Shown: positions 6,444-15,437 of the stretch, one piece after another
Numbering within the stretch: the stretch's first letter is position 1
Layout of the letters: every line of letters starts with the position of its first letter
NCBI GenBank assembly: GCA_910588895.1
Contig: CAJUSS010000008.1
Span: 1 to 18,102, forward strand
Direction of reading: 5' to 3'
Source: an uncultured Lachnospiraceae bacterium
GTDB lineage: Bacteria; Bacillota; Clostridia; Lachnospirales; Lachnospiraceae
Length of the DNA: 18,102 bases
Position numbers and translations under genes: made by a program
The notes under the pieces: generated by a model
Told to the model about the DNA's origin: nothing
The model's input: the letters and a program-made list of their open reading frames with translations, nothing else
Databases searched by the model: none

Positions 6444-8345
6444 ATGACAGATAGCAAATGGGTGTTCCGGCGTTTAAGAGCGATGAGCATCCCGGAGATC
6501 GGTTGGCGTATCGCCCAAAAGATACGCCAGGAAAAGGAAAAAAAACGGTTTTTAAAAAATAAGATCCCCGTGACCGCGGGCATATTTTTCACAGGATCGG
6601 GCAGAGCAGGAGGAAAGGGGAAAGAAGGCCGAAAACTGGCATGGGAGCGGCTGTATGTAAGCGATGAGGTCTCGACATTTTCTGCGGGTACTGATATCTT
6701 GCTTTTAGGCGGATACCTCTATAAGGACTATAAAAAAAGATGGGCCGCAGGCTTTCAAACGGACAAGGATTGGCCGGATCAGTTTTCCTATGGGCTGCAG
6801 TACAGGCAGCGGGAGGATATAGGGGATGCCAGGACGAACTGGGAGCTGAACCGTCATTTTCAGTTTGCCATACTGGCGAAAAACTATCGAGCTACAGGAG
6901 ACAAAAAGTACCTGGATGAGCTGCAGGATCTGTTTTTTGACTGGAATGAAAAAAACCCTTTTTTGTGGGGGATCGCCTGGACCAGTGTTATGGAAGTGGC
7001 GATCAGGACCAGCAACTGGTGCTATACGTATTGCTTTTTAAAGCAGGCAAAGGAGGTCCCGGAAAAACTGATGACCGGGCTGTGCAATGGGATCTGGAAC
7101 ATGACAGCATATATCATGGCCCATCGGTCCAGGTACTCCTCGGCCAATAACCACCTGATCGTGGAAGCCTATGCGATCGGGCAGAGCGGGATCTTGTTCC
7201 GGTATCCGCCATGGATCCATAGAGCGGTTTCGATCTTGGACCGGGAAATGCTCCGCCAGAACTATCCTGATGGTGTCCATAAGGAGCTTTCGCTCCACTA
7301 TCAATCTTTTTCTATGGAAGCCATGGGACTGATGATACGGCTGATGATCAAGGACCATATCCCTGTCCCTGACGGGTGGGAAGATAAGCTGAAGAGGATG
7401 TGCCGCTACATGACCGCTTGTATAGGGGAGCATGGCGAGACCGTTGCGTTTGGCGATAACGATGAGGGAAAGAACTTGGACCTTCACGGAGAGGTGGACC
7501 ATCATCGGTATGTGCTGGCCCTATTTAGCGTTCTTTTGGAGGAGCGATACCTTGATCTGCAGGCGTTTTCCTGTGAAAACCTGGACTGGCTGTTTACAAA
7601 AAAAGAACAGGAGAGAGCAAAAAGGAAGCCGCTCTATCAGGCGCCATGCAGCGCATGTTTTAGGATGGGCGGCTACACGATCTTGCGCAGCAGGGACAGA
7701 CGTATCCTGATCGGTATAGATCATGGGCCATTAGGTTTTGGCCGGATCGCCGCCCATGGTCATGCGGATGCACTGAGTTTTCAGCTGTTCGCGGATGGAC
7801 AGGCTGTGTTCGCGGATCCGGGGACCTATATCTACCACTGTGACCGGGAAAGCCGAGATGCTTATCGTAAAACAGAAGCGCATAATACAGTTTCGATCGA
7901 CGGAAAGGACCAGTCGGAGATGTTAGGCGCATTTCTGTGGGGAAAAAGAGCGAGATGTAAGCTGGTGGAGTTTAAAGAAATGGACGGCCAAGTGACCTTG
8001 ACCGCACAGCATGACGGCTATCGGCCGATCGTCCACACAAGGCAGTTCGTATATACAGGAGGTGCAAGCCTGCAGATAACGGACCGTTTTCCCGGGGCAG
8101 GTAAAAAGGATGTCCATTTTATCTTTGGACCGGAAGTAGCTGTGAAGATCGCAGGAGCTTCTGTGCGGTTCGAGACAGATCGTGTTCGCGGTGATATGCA
8201 GTTCACCTGTGGAGATATGCAGCTGAGGTTGGAGGAAAGGATGTATGCAAAAGTCTATGGAGTACAGGAAAGGACAAGAGCAGTGTGCCTGAAGACCTGC
8301 GGGGAGATGGTCGTAACGGATATCGAGATGACCTTTACGGTCTAG
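6444..8345 (+). CDS. Heparinase II/III-family protein (polysaccharide lyase or uronyl epimerase)
   Basis: The 633-residue protein has the two-part heparinase II/III architecture: an alpha/alpha toroid (about 100-390, NWELNRHFQF at 132-141) and a beta-sandwich domain (about 400-630). Conserved catalytic-type residues are present: SANNHLIVEAYAIG with N235/N236/H237, LHYQSF with Y286, GHADALSF with H440 and D442, and HNTVSIDG with H480. The N-terminal RRLRAMSIPEIGWRI is typical of family members in polysaccharide clusters. No signal peptide is visible, so it should be cytoplasmic. Known relatives cleave uronate-containing polymers by beta-elimination; human dermatan sulfate epimerase shares this fold. 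Its position right after the 6-dehydrogenase suggests it acts on the uronic acid made by that pathway. Lyase or epimerase activity cannot be told apart from sequence. The start is ATG after AAAGGTG. Confidence 0.85.
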   Translation: MTDSKWVFRRLRAMSIPEIGWRIAQKIRQEKEKKRFLKNKIPVTAGIFFTGSGRAGGKGKEGRKLAWERLYVSDEVSTFSAGTDILLLGGYLYKDYKKRWAAGFQTDKDWPDQFSYGLQYRQREDIGDARTNWELNRHFQFAILAKNYRATGDKKYLDELQDLFFDWNEKNPFLWGIAWTSVMEVAIRTSNWCYTYCFLKQAKEVPEKLMTGLCNGIWNMTAYIMAHRSRYSSANNHLIVEAYAIGQSGILFRYPPWIHRAVSILDREMLRQNYPDGVHKELSLHYQSFSMEAMGLMIRLMIKDHIPVPDGWEDKLKRMCRYMTACIGEHGETVAFGDNDEGKNLDLHGEVDHHRYVLALFSVLLEERYLDLQAFSCENLDWLFTKKEQERAKRKPLYQAPCSACFRMGGYTILRSRDRRILIGIDHGPLGFGRIAAHGHADALSFQLFADGQAVFADPGTYIYHCDRESRDAYRKTEAHNTVSIDGKDQSEMLGAFLWGKRARCKLVEFKEMDGQVTLTAQHDGYRPIVHTRQFVYTGGASLQITDRFPGAGKKDVHFIFGPEVAVKIAGASVRFETDRVRGDMQFTCGDMQLRLEERMYAKVYGVQERTRAVCLKTCGEMVVTDIEMTFTV

Positions 8346-8357
8346 TTGGTGGAAAAG

Positions 8358-9674
8358 ATGAGTATCGCATTATTAAAAAGATTAAATCAGTCATTGCCAG
8401 ATCCTGTGCAGATCGCCTTTGCACCGCTGATCCGAAAGAAGTTAGTCTGTGACGATGTGTTTATTGCCCAAATGGATGAATTACATGATAGGGATATACG
8501 GACGGATGAGGAGATCAAGGAAAGACAATTTCAAAAATTGAAGGAAACTTTGCTCCATGCCTATCGGCATACCAGCTATTACCGGCAGTTGTTCGACAAG
8601 GTTGGGTTTAGACCAGACCGTTTTGCCAGCTTTGAAGATATAAAAAAGATCCCTCTATTGACTAAAGATCAGATAAGGGAGAACTTTGATGGATTGCGGG
8701 CAGACGATAGGAACGATCACTATGTGGGAGAAACTGGGGGAAGTACGGGGCAGCCTTTAAAAGTATTACTGGGAAGGGATTCCATCTATAGAGAGAAAGC
8801 GTTTATCTATCACTTTTGGGAAAAGTTTGGATATGATCGGGACAAGAGTCGGATAGCAACCTTCAGAGGGGTCGACCTGAAAGGAAAGCTTTCTAAAGTA
8901 AACCCGCTTTATAATGAGGTGCTCTTAAACCCATTTATCTTGTCCGACGCGAATGTGCAGAGATATGTGGACCGGATCGAACAGTTTGGAGCCGATCTTC
9001 TGCATGGCTATCCGTCTGCGCTATCGGATCTTTGCCGACTGATGGATAAACATCATATCCGTCTGAGCCGTCCGTTAAAAGCCGTGTTCCTTATATCCGA
9101 AGCTTGCAGTGACCAGCAGAGAAGGCTGATCGAAGGTGTGCTGGGGTGCAGGGCGGTGTCTTTTTATGGTCATACGGAAAGAGCGGTCTTTGCCGAGGAG
9201 TGCAGCAGGGATGGCAACTACAGGTTCGATCCTTATTACGGCCATACGGAGATCGTTGAGCATGAAAATGGAAATATCGTCTGTACAGGTTTTATAAACC
9301 CCCAATTTCCTTTGATACGGTATGCTGTGGATGATCGAGCGGTCAAAGACGCAGATGGGACATATAAGATCACGGGACATCATACAGCAGCTGCGTTATT
9401 GGGAAAGAATGGTGAACATATCACGCAGACCGCATTGAATTTTCACGATGCTACTTTCTCTAAAACGACGGGATATCAGTTTTATCAGGAAATACCGGGA
9501 TATGTACAATGCCGTGTACAGGCAGCAGAAAAGCTGGGTATCACGGACCTTAACGATATCAAGAGAGGCTTGTCCAGAAAATGTGGGGACTGTATCGAAT
9601 GGGATGTTGTTCAGGTGGACCATTTTGAACTGACCAAAAGAGGAAAGCTGAAAACGATCATACAAAAGATGTGA
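8358..9674 (+). CDS. CapK/PaaK-like adenylate-forming enzyme
   Basis: The 438-residue protein belongs to the phenylacetate-CoA ligase / coenzyme F390 synthetase / CapK group of AMP-forming enzymes. Visible motifs are a phosphate-binding loop ETGGSTGQPL (125-134), the region HGYPSAL (216-222), the adenine-pocket motif FYGHTE (269-274) followed by EEC, the ribose-binding region with D325/D326, and a C-terminal TKRGKLK (426-432) carrying the family's terminal lysine. ATG at 8358 is preferred; in-frame TTG (8346) and GTG (8349) starts lie just upstream, abutting the heparinase-like stop codon. CapK-type proteins are common in capsule loci but their reaction is poorly defined. Activation of a carboxylic acid for attachment to a sugar, perhaps the uronate itself or an acyl group, is inferred. 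It is tightly coupled to both neighbours. Confidence 0.85.
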   Translation: MSIALLKRLNQSLPDPVQIAFAPLIRKKLVCDDVFIAQMDELHDRDIRTDEEIKERQFQKLKETLLHAYRHTSYYRQLFDKVGFRPDRFASFEDIKKIPLLTKDQIRENFDGLRADDRNDHYVGETGGSTGQPLKVLLGRDSIYREKAFIYHFWEKFGYDRDKSRIATFRGVDLKGKLSKVNPLYNEVLLNPFILSDANVQRYVDRIEQFGADLLHGYPSALSDLCRLMDKHHIRLSRPLKAVFLISEACSDQQRRLIEGVLGCRAVSFYGHTERAVFAEECSRDGNYRFDPYYGHTEIVEHENGNIVCTGFINPQFPLIRYAVDDRAVKDADGTYKITGHHTAAALLGKNGEHITQTALNFHDATFSKTTGYQFYQEIPGYVQCRVQAAEKLGITDLNDIKRGLSRKCGDCIEWDVVQVDHFELTKRGKLKTIIQKM

Positions 9675-9682
9675 GGGATGAG

Positions 9683-10888
9683 ATGGACAACAGAAAAGTA
9701 CTGATCATAGTAGAAAATCTCCCGGTACCCTTTGATACTCGTGTGTGGCAGGAAGCGACCACGCTTGTCCGGAATGGCTATACGGTATCCGTTATATGCC
9801 CGAAAGGAAAAGGATACACGCAAGAAGAAGAGTGCCTGGAAGGCGTACATATCTTCCGGCATGGCCTTCCGGCAGAGGGAAATGGCTTTCTTAGCTATCT
9901 AAAAGAGTATACAGCTGCATTGTGGGAGGAGCTGAGACTGGCGAAAAAGATCTATAAGGAGATCGGATTTGATGTGATCCACGGATGTAATCCGCCGGAT
10001 GATATCTATCTGGTAGCGCGGCATTTTAAACGATATGGCGTCAGATATGTGTTCGATCATCATGATATCTGTCCGGAATTGTTCGAGGCGAAATTCGGAA
10101 AAGCAAAAGGCCTCTTGTATGCCAGCCAGATCTTTATGGAAAGGCAGACCTACAGGCACTGTTCGCTGGCATTTGTGACAAATGAAAGCTATAAAAAGAT
10201 CGCGGTCGAACGAGGCGGGATGGATCCGGATAAGGTGATCGTGCTCCGGAGCGGCCCAGATCTGGAACGGATGCGTATCATACCGCCAGACGGGCAGATC
10301 AAACGAGGGTTTCGATATATGGTAGGATACCTGGGCGTGATCGGTCAACAGGAGGGGATCGGCTATCTCCTTGAAGCAGCAAGATATATCATGGAACATG
10401 ATGACGACGTATTCTGGGGGATCGTTGGCGGAGGACCGCAGCTGGAGGCTATGAAGGAACAGGCAGCCAAGATGGGGCTTGGAGACCGAGTGGGATTTAC
10501 AGGCCGGGTCCCAGACGAACAGATGCTGCGCTATTTAAACACAGCCGATGTCTGTGTCAATTGTGACACCTATAATCCTATGAATGATAAGAGCACGATG
10601 AATAAGATCTTGGAATATATGGCATTGGCAAAGCCGATCGTACAGTTTGACTTGACAGAAGGGCGATATTCTGCACAAGGAGCATCCCTCTATGCAAAGA
10701 ACAATGATGCAGAAGATCTGGCGAAAAAGATCATCGGATTGCTCCATGATCCAGAAAAGCGCAGAGATATGGGGCAGTATGGACGGAAACGGATAGAAGA
10801 GAGATTAAGCTGGGAGCATACCAGTAAGGCTTTGACCGAAGGCTATGAAAGACTTTTCTCTTGCTGGGAAGGGCGGGCCGGAGTTTGA
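9683..10888 (+). CDS. GT4 glycosyltransferase (WbuB-like group)
   Basis: The 401-residue protein is a GT-B fold, family 4 retaining glycosyltransferase acting at the cytoplasmic face on the lipid-linked repeat unit. The acceptor domain begins with VLIIVENLPVPFDTRVWQEA (6-25), and FDHHDICPELF (124-134) is typical of the group. The donor domain has YLGVIGQQEGIGYLLEA (216-232), GGGPQLEAM (249-257), FTGRVPDEQML (272-282) and the NDKSTMNKILEYMALAKPIV block (301-320) with donor-binding E311; the first acidic residue of the usual EX7E is N301, as is common in this subgroup. ATG at 9683 follows GAGGGATGAG; a GTG at 9671 overlaps the upstream stop codon and is less likely. The sugar donor is not predictable. 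It is one of three GT4 enzymes in the operon. Confidence 0.88.
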   Translation: MDNRKVLIIVENLPVPFDTRVWQEATTLVRNGYTVSVICPKGKGYTQEEECLEGVHIFRHGLPAEGNGFLSYLKEYTAALWEELRLAKKIYKEIGFDVIHGCNPPDDIYLVARHFKRYGVRYVFDHHDICPELFEAKFGKAKGLLYASQIFMERQTYRHCSLAFVTNESYKKIAVERGGMDPDKVIVLRSGPDLERMRIIPPDGQIKRGFRYMVGYLGVIGQQEGIGYLLEAARYIMEHDDDVFWGIVGGGPQLEAMKEQAAKMGLGDRVGFTGRVPDEQMLRYLNTADVCVNCDTYNPMNDKSTMNKILEYMALAKPIVQFDLTEGRYSAQGASLYAKNNDAEDLAKKIIGLLHDPEKRRDMGQYGRKRIEERLSWEHTSKALTEGYERLFSCWEGRAGV

Positions 10889-10889
10889 G

Positions 10890-11945
10890 ATGGATGTTTT
10901 GATGATCGGTGTTGACCGAAAGGCGAGAGGCGGGATCTCAACGGTAGTGGAGCAGTATCATGCAGCTGGTTTGGAAAAAAAAGTCAATTTGAGATATATC
11001 GCGACAGTAAAAGATGGATCCAAGATCAAAAAAATGGCTGTAGCGGCAGCTGCTTTTTTGCGATTTTTAGTTTGCCTTGAGCAGTGTGACATCGTCCATG
11101 TACATATGGCATCCCGCGCAAGCTTTTACAGAAAGAGTCTGTTTATCAGGGCGGCATATAAGGCAGGTAAAAAAGTGATCATCCATATGCACGGTGCGGA
11201 ATTTGATCTCTTTTATGAGGAAGAGTGTGATGGCAGACAAAAAGAAAAAGTACAGGAGATCTTTAGCATGGCGGACTTGGTCATAGCGCTATCAGAGGAC
11301 TGGAAAGACCGCCTGTCAAAGATCTGCGAGAAAGAAAAGATCCGAGTATTGCACAATGCGGTAAAGATGCCAGGGATCAGACAGGAGCGGTATGACAAAA
11401 AGGACATCCTCTTTCTTGGGCGGATAGGGCAGCGGAAAGGTGTATTTGACCTGCTCAGCGCGGTCCCTAAGATCGTGGAGCAGGACAGCGGTATCCATTT
11501 TTATCTTGGCGGGGATGGCGATATCGATCTGGCAAAAAGGCTATGCGCCGAAAAACAGATCACGGAACACGTTACTTTTCTAGGCTGGGTCACAGGGGAA
11601 GAAAAAGAACGCTATCTGAAAAAGTGCAGCGTATTTGTGCTCCCCTCCTATCATGAAGGGATGCCGATGGCTATCCTGGAAGCGATGTCTTATGGAAATG
11701 TTGTGGTCTCGACTTATACGGGAGGGATCTTGGATATCATCAAGGATGGAGAAAATGGTTATCTGGTCCAGGCGGGAGATGTGGATGGGATCGCCCGAGC
11801 GATCTTATCCGCCACAAATGGGGAAAGAAAAGAAGAGATCGGGAAAAATGCGTATGATACGGTTTTACAGCGATCTGATATCGAAAAGAATATCGGATAT
11901 TTAGTGGATCTATACAAAAGCCTTTTGGATAAAGCACATCGATAG
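10890..11945 (+). CDS. GT4 glycosyltransferase
   Basis: The 351-residue protein is a second family 4 glycosyltransferase. The N-terminal domain shows GGISTVVEQY (14-23), DIVHVHMASRASFYRK (67-82) and the HMHGAEFD loop (99-106). The C-terminal domain shows FLGRIGQRKGVFDLLSA (175-191), GDGDI (208-212) and an intact EX7E motif, E256 to E264, in YHEGMPMAILEAMSYG. The start ATG lies one base after the preceding stop codon and has GGAG six bases upstream. The frame is open to an earlier ATG at 10845 inside the previous gene, but the conserved N-terminus starts at MDVLMIG, so the later start is chosen. It probably adds a further sugar to the lipid-linked repeat unit; the donor is unknown. Confidence 0.88.
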   Translation: MDVLMIGVDRKARGGISTVVEQYHAAGLEKKVNLRYIATVKDGSKIKKMAVAAAAFLRFLVCLEQCDIVHVHMASRASFYRKSLFIRAAYKAGKKVIIHMHGAEFDLFYEEECDGRQKEKVQEIFSMADLVIALSEDWKDRLSKICEKEKIRVLHNAVKMPGIRQERYDKKDILFLGRIGQRKGVFDLLSAVPKIVEQDSGIHFYLGGDGDIDLAKRLCAEKQITEHVTFLGWVTGEEKERYLKKCSVFVLPSYHEGMPMAILEAMSYGNVVVSTYTGGILDIIKDGENGYLVQAGDVDGIARAILSATNGERKEEIGKNAYDTVLQRSDIEKNIGYLVDLYKSLLDKAHR

Positions 11946-11971
11946 GACCATAGTATATTTAGGAGTAGGTG

Positions 11972-13189
11972 ATGGGATTCTGCTTTGGGATACTGCTTTT
12001 GGCGATGTTTCAATCAACGATCGCAGGTTTTACAGGATTTAGTTATACAGATGAATCGATCGTCTTATTTTTAGGTATGCATTTTCTTGTGGCGCTGGTC
12101 ACAAGACGATATAGATTTTTAAAGCATGAAAAGAGTATGCTGGCTGCAGTCTTTCTATTTTATCTGATCGGCACGCTTTCTACTGTATGGAACAACTATC
12201 AAAAGGATGTCCTATATGGTCTTTTTAGCGGGATCTTTTCGGCTAAGGCGTTTATAGCGTATTTCGGGATGCGGTCTGTATCCGCGAAAAAGAAGATCAC
12301 AAAAAAAAGGCTGGAGCTTTATCTATGGCTGTTTAAAACCCTGTTGACCGTATCGGCAGTCTTGCTGATCTTAAATCAGTTTTTCACCATATTCGAACTG
12401 GGTGGGAGCAGATTTGGGATCAAAACCACAAGCTTTATTTTTGAACATGCCACGGAGGTTGGCTGCTATGGGATAGTCAGCCTGCTCATGTGTATATCCT
12501 TGGAAGATCATCTTAAGCGAAAGGATCCGTTCTGGATAAGTTATATCGCAGCATGGATAGTCGTATTGGCTGGTGGCAGATATAAAGCGGTCGCATTTAT
12601 CGTTCTTTTTATATCGCTCCGTATCGGGCTTCCATTGATAAAAAAATTTCGATTGAGATACACGATCTTTTGTGTGCCGGCTGTTTGGGCTGTGGCAGGG
12701 GAGCAGATAAGATATTATTTTTGTGATAAAACAACATCCAGAGGAGCATTATACTATCATGCTTTTAAGATAGCGGGGGAGCACTTTCCACTGGGGAGTG
12801 GCTTTGCTACATATGGAACAGAATTTTCCAGAAGACGCTATTCGCCTCTATATCGTCGATATGGTATGGATACCATATATGGTTTATCGGAGAGCTACCC
12901 ATCCTATATAGCCGATACAATGTGGCCTCCGATCTTAGGGGAAACGGGATGGTTTGGCTTTGCCAGTCTTCTTTTCTTTTTTGTTGAGCTGTTTGGCATG
13001 TTGTCGACAGTGATAAAAAATAAGGTAGATGGCCTTGTCTTGTATGGGATCGTTATCTATATACTATTTGAAAGCATCGGGGACTCGATCTTTATGAGCA
13101 GCAGAGGTGTAACGCTATTCATAGCGTTAGCGGTCATGATCAAGCTGAACGGCAGGAGAGATATCTTAGATGGAGAAAAAAATACATAA
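11972..13189 (+). CDS. wzy: Wzy-type polysaccharide polymerase / O-antigen ligase family membrane protein
   Basis: The 405-residue protein is strongly hydrophobic, with about ten predicted membrane segments starting at the N-terminus (GFCFGILLLAMF). A large extracytoplasmic loop around residues 255-320 contains FPLGSGFATYGTEF and GETGWFGF, the pattern seen in O-antigen polymerase/ligase proteins. Such proteins join lipid-linked repeat units on the outer face of the membrane. Sequence identity across the family is low, so the call rests on topology, the loop motif and its place among glycosyltransferases and a flippase. AGGAG lies six bases before the ATG; a GTG immediately upstream is an alternative. 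Base composition is more AT-rich than the flanking genes, as is usual for wzy. The end overlaps the next gene by 20 bp. Confidence 0.82.
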   Translation: MGFCFGILLLAMFQSTIAGFTGFSYTDESIVLFLGMHFLVALVTRRYRFLKHEKSMLAAVFLFYLIGTLSTVWNNYQKDVLYGLFSGIFSAKAFIAYFGMRSVSAKKKITKKRLELYLWLFKTLLTVSAVLLILNQFFTIFELGGSRFGIKTTSFIFEHATEVGCYGIVSLLMCISLEDHLKRKDPFWISYIAAWIVVLAGGRYKAVAFIVLFISLRIGLPLIKKFRLRYTIFCVPAVWAVAGEQIRYYFCDKTTSRGALYYHAFKIAGEHFPLGSGFATYGTEFSRRRYSPLYRRYGMDTIYGLSESYPSYIADTMWPPILGETGWFGFASLLFFFVELFGMLSTVIKNKVDGLVLYGIVIYILFESIGDSIFMSSRGVTLFIALAVMIKLNGRRDILDGEKNT

Positions 13190-14372
13190 AGTGCTGATCT
13201 ACTTAAGGGAGGGAGAACTGGCGCCTGTGGGAGGCCCTAAAGGGTATAACTATGATCTGCGGGCCGGCCTGGAAAAGGCAGAGGATGAACGGATCCAGAT
13301 CCGATATCTGCCAGGAGTATCCAAAGCAGCAAAGATCAACGCCCGATCAAAAAGAATGAAAGATGGAAGGCTTAAAGATAGTATCTTGTGTATGAAAAGC
13401 ATCTATAGGAAAGGAAAGCGGCTCTACGGATGTTCCCATCATGCAAAGATCGATCTTAGTCCGTACGATGCGGTCCATTTTCATTCCACGATGGATATGT
13501 ATGATGTAAAAGATAGTTTGAAAGAGTATAAGGGAAAGGTCCTTTTAACCTCCCATACACCGACGATGCCCTGTAAAGAAGTATATGCCCTTCTGACCGA
13601 GTTTGAAAAGAAATATATGAAGTGGTTCTATAAAAAACTCCCGAAGATCGATCGATATGCATTCCAACGGTCGGACTATCTCTTTTTCCCATGTGAAGAG
13701 GCAGAGGAGCCATACTATCATGAGTGGCCCGGGTATGCTTTATTGCACGAAAAGTATAAAGAAAAATTTATCTATCTTCCCACGGGGACAAGGGAAAAAG
13801 GACTGCGTTTAAAAAAGCAAGAGATCCGCAGGAGATATAAGATCCCAGACAATGCTTTTGTGATCGCTTATGTAGGCCGGCATAATGAGATAAAGGGCTA
13901 TGCAGACTTAAAAAAGATCGGCAGGCATGTCTTGGAAGAAAACAAAGGGGTTTATTTTTTGATCGCAGGCCGGGAAGGCCCTTTATATGGTCTGGATGAC
14001 AGGAGATGGATCGAGGCTGGATGGACAGATGATCCTGGATCGATCATCAAAGCAGCGGATATGTTCATCCTACCCAACCGAGAGACGTATTTCGATCTGG
14101 TGATGCTGGAAGCTTTATCTCTCGGGCAGATCATCCTTGCATCAAGGACTGGCGGGAATCGATATTTTGCCCGGTATGCGGATACAGGGATCGTCCTATA
14201 TGACGGAAATGAGGACGCGGTGGACGAGATAGGGAAGCTCATCCAATGCAGTGAAAAGGAAAGGGAGGCCATGGGGGAGAAAAATAAAAAGCTCTACCAG
14301 GAAAACTTTACGTTAGCGATATTTGCGCAAGGATATCTGGACATCTTACACAGGATACTGGACCATGTTTGA
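13170..14372 (+). CDS. GT4-like glycosyltransferase
   Basis: The 400-residue protein is a third GT-B enzyme. The N-terminal domain has VGGPKGYNYDL (20-30) and YDAVHFHSTMDMYDVK (99-114). The C-terminal domain has IAYVGRHNEIKGYADLK (232-248), FLIAGREGPLYG (263-274) and the donor-site region LPNRETYFDLVMLEALSLG (301-319) with E305 and E314. The acidic pair is spaced one residue wider than the classical EX7E, a variant I associate with a subgroup in capsule loci. The start overlaps the end of wzy by 20 bp, suggesting translational coupling; AGGAGAG lies about nine bases upstream. It likely adds one residue of the repeat unit. Family is clear, while donor and linkage are unknown. Confidence 0.85.
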   Translation: MEKKIHKVLIYLREGELAPVGGPKGYNYDLRAGLEKAEDERIQIRYLPGVSKAAKINARSKRMKDGRLKDSILCMKSIYRKGKRLYGCSHHAKIDLSPYDAVHFHSTMDMYDVKDSLKEYKGKVLLTSHTPTMPCKEVYALLTEFEKKYMKWFYKKLPKIDRYAFQRSDYLFFPCEEAEEPYYHEWPGYALLHEKYKEKFIYLPTGTREKGLRLKKQEIRRRYKIPDNAFVIAYVGRHNEIKGYADLKKIGRHVLEENKGVYFLIAGREGPLYGLDDRRWIEAGWTDDPGSIIKAADMFILPNRETYFDLVMLEALSLGQIILASRTGGNRYFARYADTGIVLYDGNEDAVDEIGKLIQCSEKEREAMGEKNKKLYQENFTLAIFAQGYLDILHRILDHV

Positions 14373-14397
14373 AGATCCAGGAGAAAAGAGGTAGTGT

Positions 14398-15384
14398 GTG
14401 ATCGTTGTACAAAAGGCTGTGTCCAAGATCAAGAGCCGGATAAGGAGATGGAGAAGTGTCCGTCAGGCCTATCGATATCCGCCGACGCAGGATGGATGGA
14501 TAAAATATGGGAGACCGGTGGTCGGGCATAAAGGCCATGGGATATATTTTGACCCGGATGTAAAAGAACTGGACGGAAGGTTTGTCATGTACGTCTCCCG
14601 TCGGGATCAAAACAGCATAGTCAGGACGGAGTCTGGTGACGGGATCTGCTGGACAGATCCTGTAACGGTCCTTAGAGGGACCGGCAAGAAGGACTGGGAG
14701 CATATCGTGAACCGGGCGACGGTCCTGCGCCGCGGGGACACCTGGTACATGTGGTATACCGGACAGGATGACGGCGAGAGCAGGATCGGCGTCGCGACAA
14801 GCCAGGACGGCATCCATTTTAAACGTTATGAAAACAATCCGGTCCTCATCCCAGCAAGACCTTTCGAAAAAAGATCGGTCATGAACCCCTGCGTCCTTTG
14901 GGATGAGAAAGGGCATTTATTTAAGATGTGGTATTCTGCTGGCGAGACCTATGAGCCGGATGTGATCGGCTACGCGGTCAGCAAAGATGGGATCGTATGG
15001 GAAAGATATGGAGACGCCCCAGTGCTGGAAAAGGGGACGGAGGAGTACGATAAGCTGAAGGTGGGCGGATGCGACGTGCTGGAGCATCATGGACGCTATC
15101 TGATGTTCTATATCGGATATCAGACCATCGATAATGGGCGTATCTGTATGGCTTTCTCTGAAAATGGGGTCGATGGCTGGATACGCAGCCCGCTCAACCC
15201 GGTCCTATCCCCGTCACCTGCCGGGTGGGATGCCCATGCAGTCTATAAGCCGTCTATATGCTATAGAGAGCAGGAGGATAAATGGTATATGTGGTACAAC
15301 GGCCGGAAGGAAAAGGATGAGTTTATCGGGGTTGCCTGGAAGGATGGGGGATATGGCTCGTTTGATCGGATAGATCAGGCATGA
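14398..15384 (+). CDS. Five-bladed beta-propeller glycosidase-like protein (GH43/GH32/GH130-type)
   Basis: The 328-residue protein is built from repeated blade motifs: FVMYVSRR (62-69), WYMWYTGQDD (116-125), FKMWYSAGET (175-184), YLMFYIGYQ (234-242) and WYMWYNGRKE (296-305). Between them lie the VATSQDGIHF and YAVSKDGIVW elements typical of five-bladed propeller glycosidases and phosphorylases. FDPDV (51-55) is a candidate catalytic Asp region, but I cannot assign all carboxylates. No signal peptide is present. The GTG start is chosen because GAGGT lies five bases upstream and it precedes the first conserved region. In the operon it could trim or transfer sugars, act as a phosphorylase or transglycosylase, or be a non-catalytic sugar-binding protein. 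The GH clan is fairly sure; the exact family is not. Confidence 0.75.
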   Translation: MIVVQKAVSKIKSRIRRWRSVRQAYRYPPTQDGWIKYGRPVVGHKGHGIYFDPDVKELDGRFVMYVSRRDQNSIVRTESGDGICWTDPVTVLRGTGKKDWEHIVNRATVLRRGDTWYMWYTGQDDGESRIGVATSQDGIHFKRYENNPVLIPARPFEKRSVMNPCVLWDEKGHLFKMWYSAGETYEPDVIGYAVSKDGIVWERYGDAPVLEKGTEEYDKLKVGGCDVLEHHGRYLMFYIGYQTIDNGRICMAFSENGVDGWIRSPLNPVLSPSPAGWDAHAVYKPSICYREQEDKWYMWYNGRKEKDEFIGVAWKDGGYGSFDRIDQA

Positions 15385-15437
15385 TCGGTCCGGTTATGGG
15401 ATGGTCATGAGCAGGCCGCAAAGGGAGGAATATCGAT

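Noticed and set aside
10845..10889. Earlier ATG as the start of the second GT4 gene.
   Set aside because: It lies inside the preceding coding region and adds residues not typical of the family; ATG at 10890 has a good ribosome site and the conserved N-terminus.
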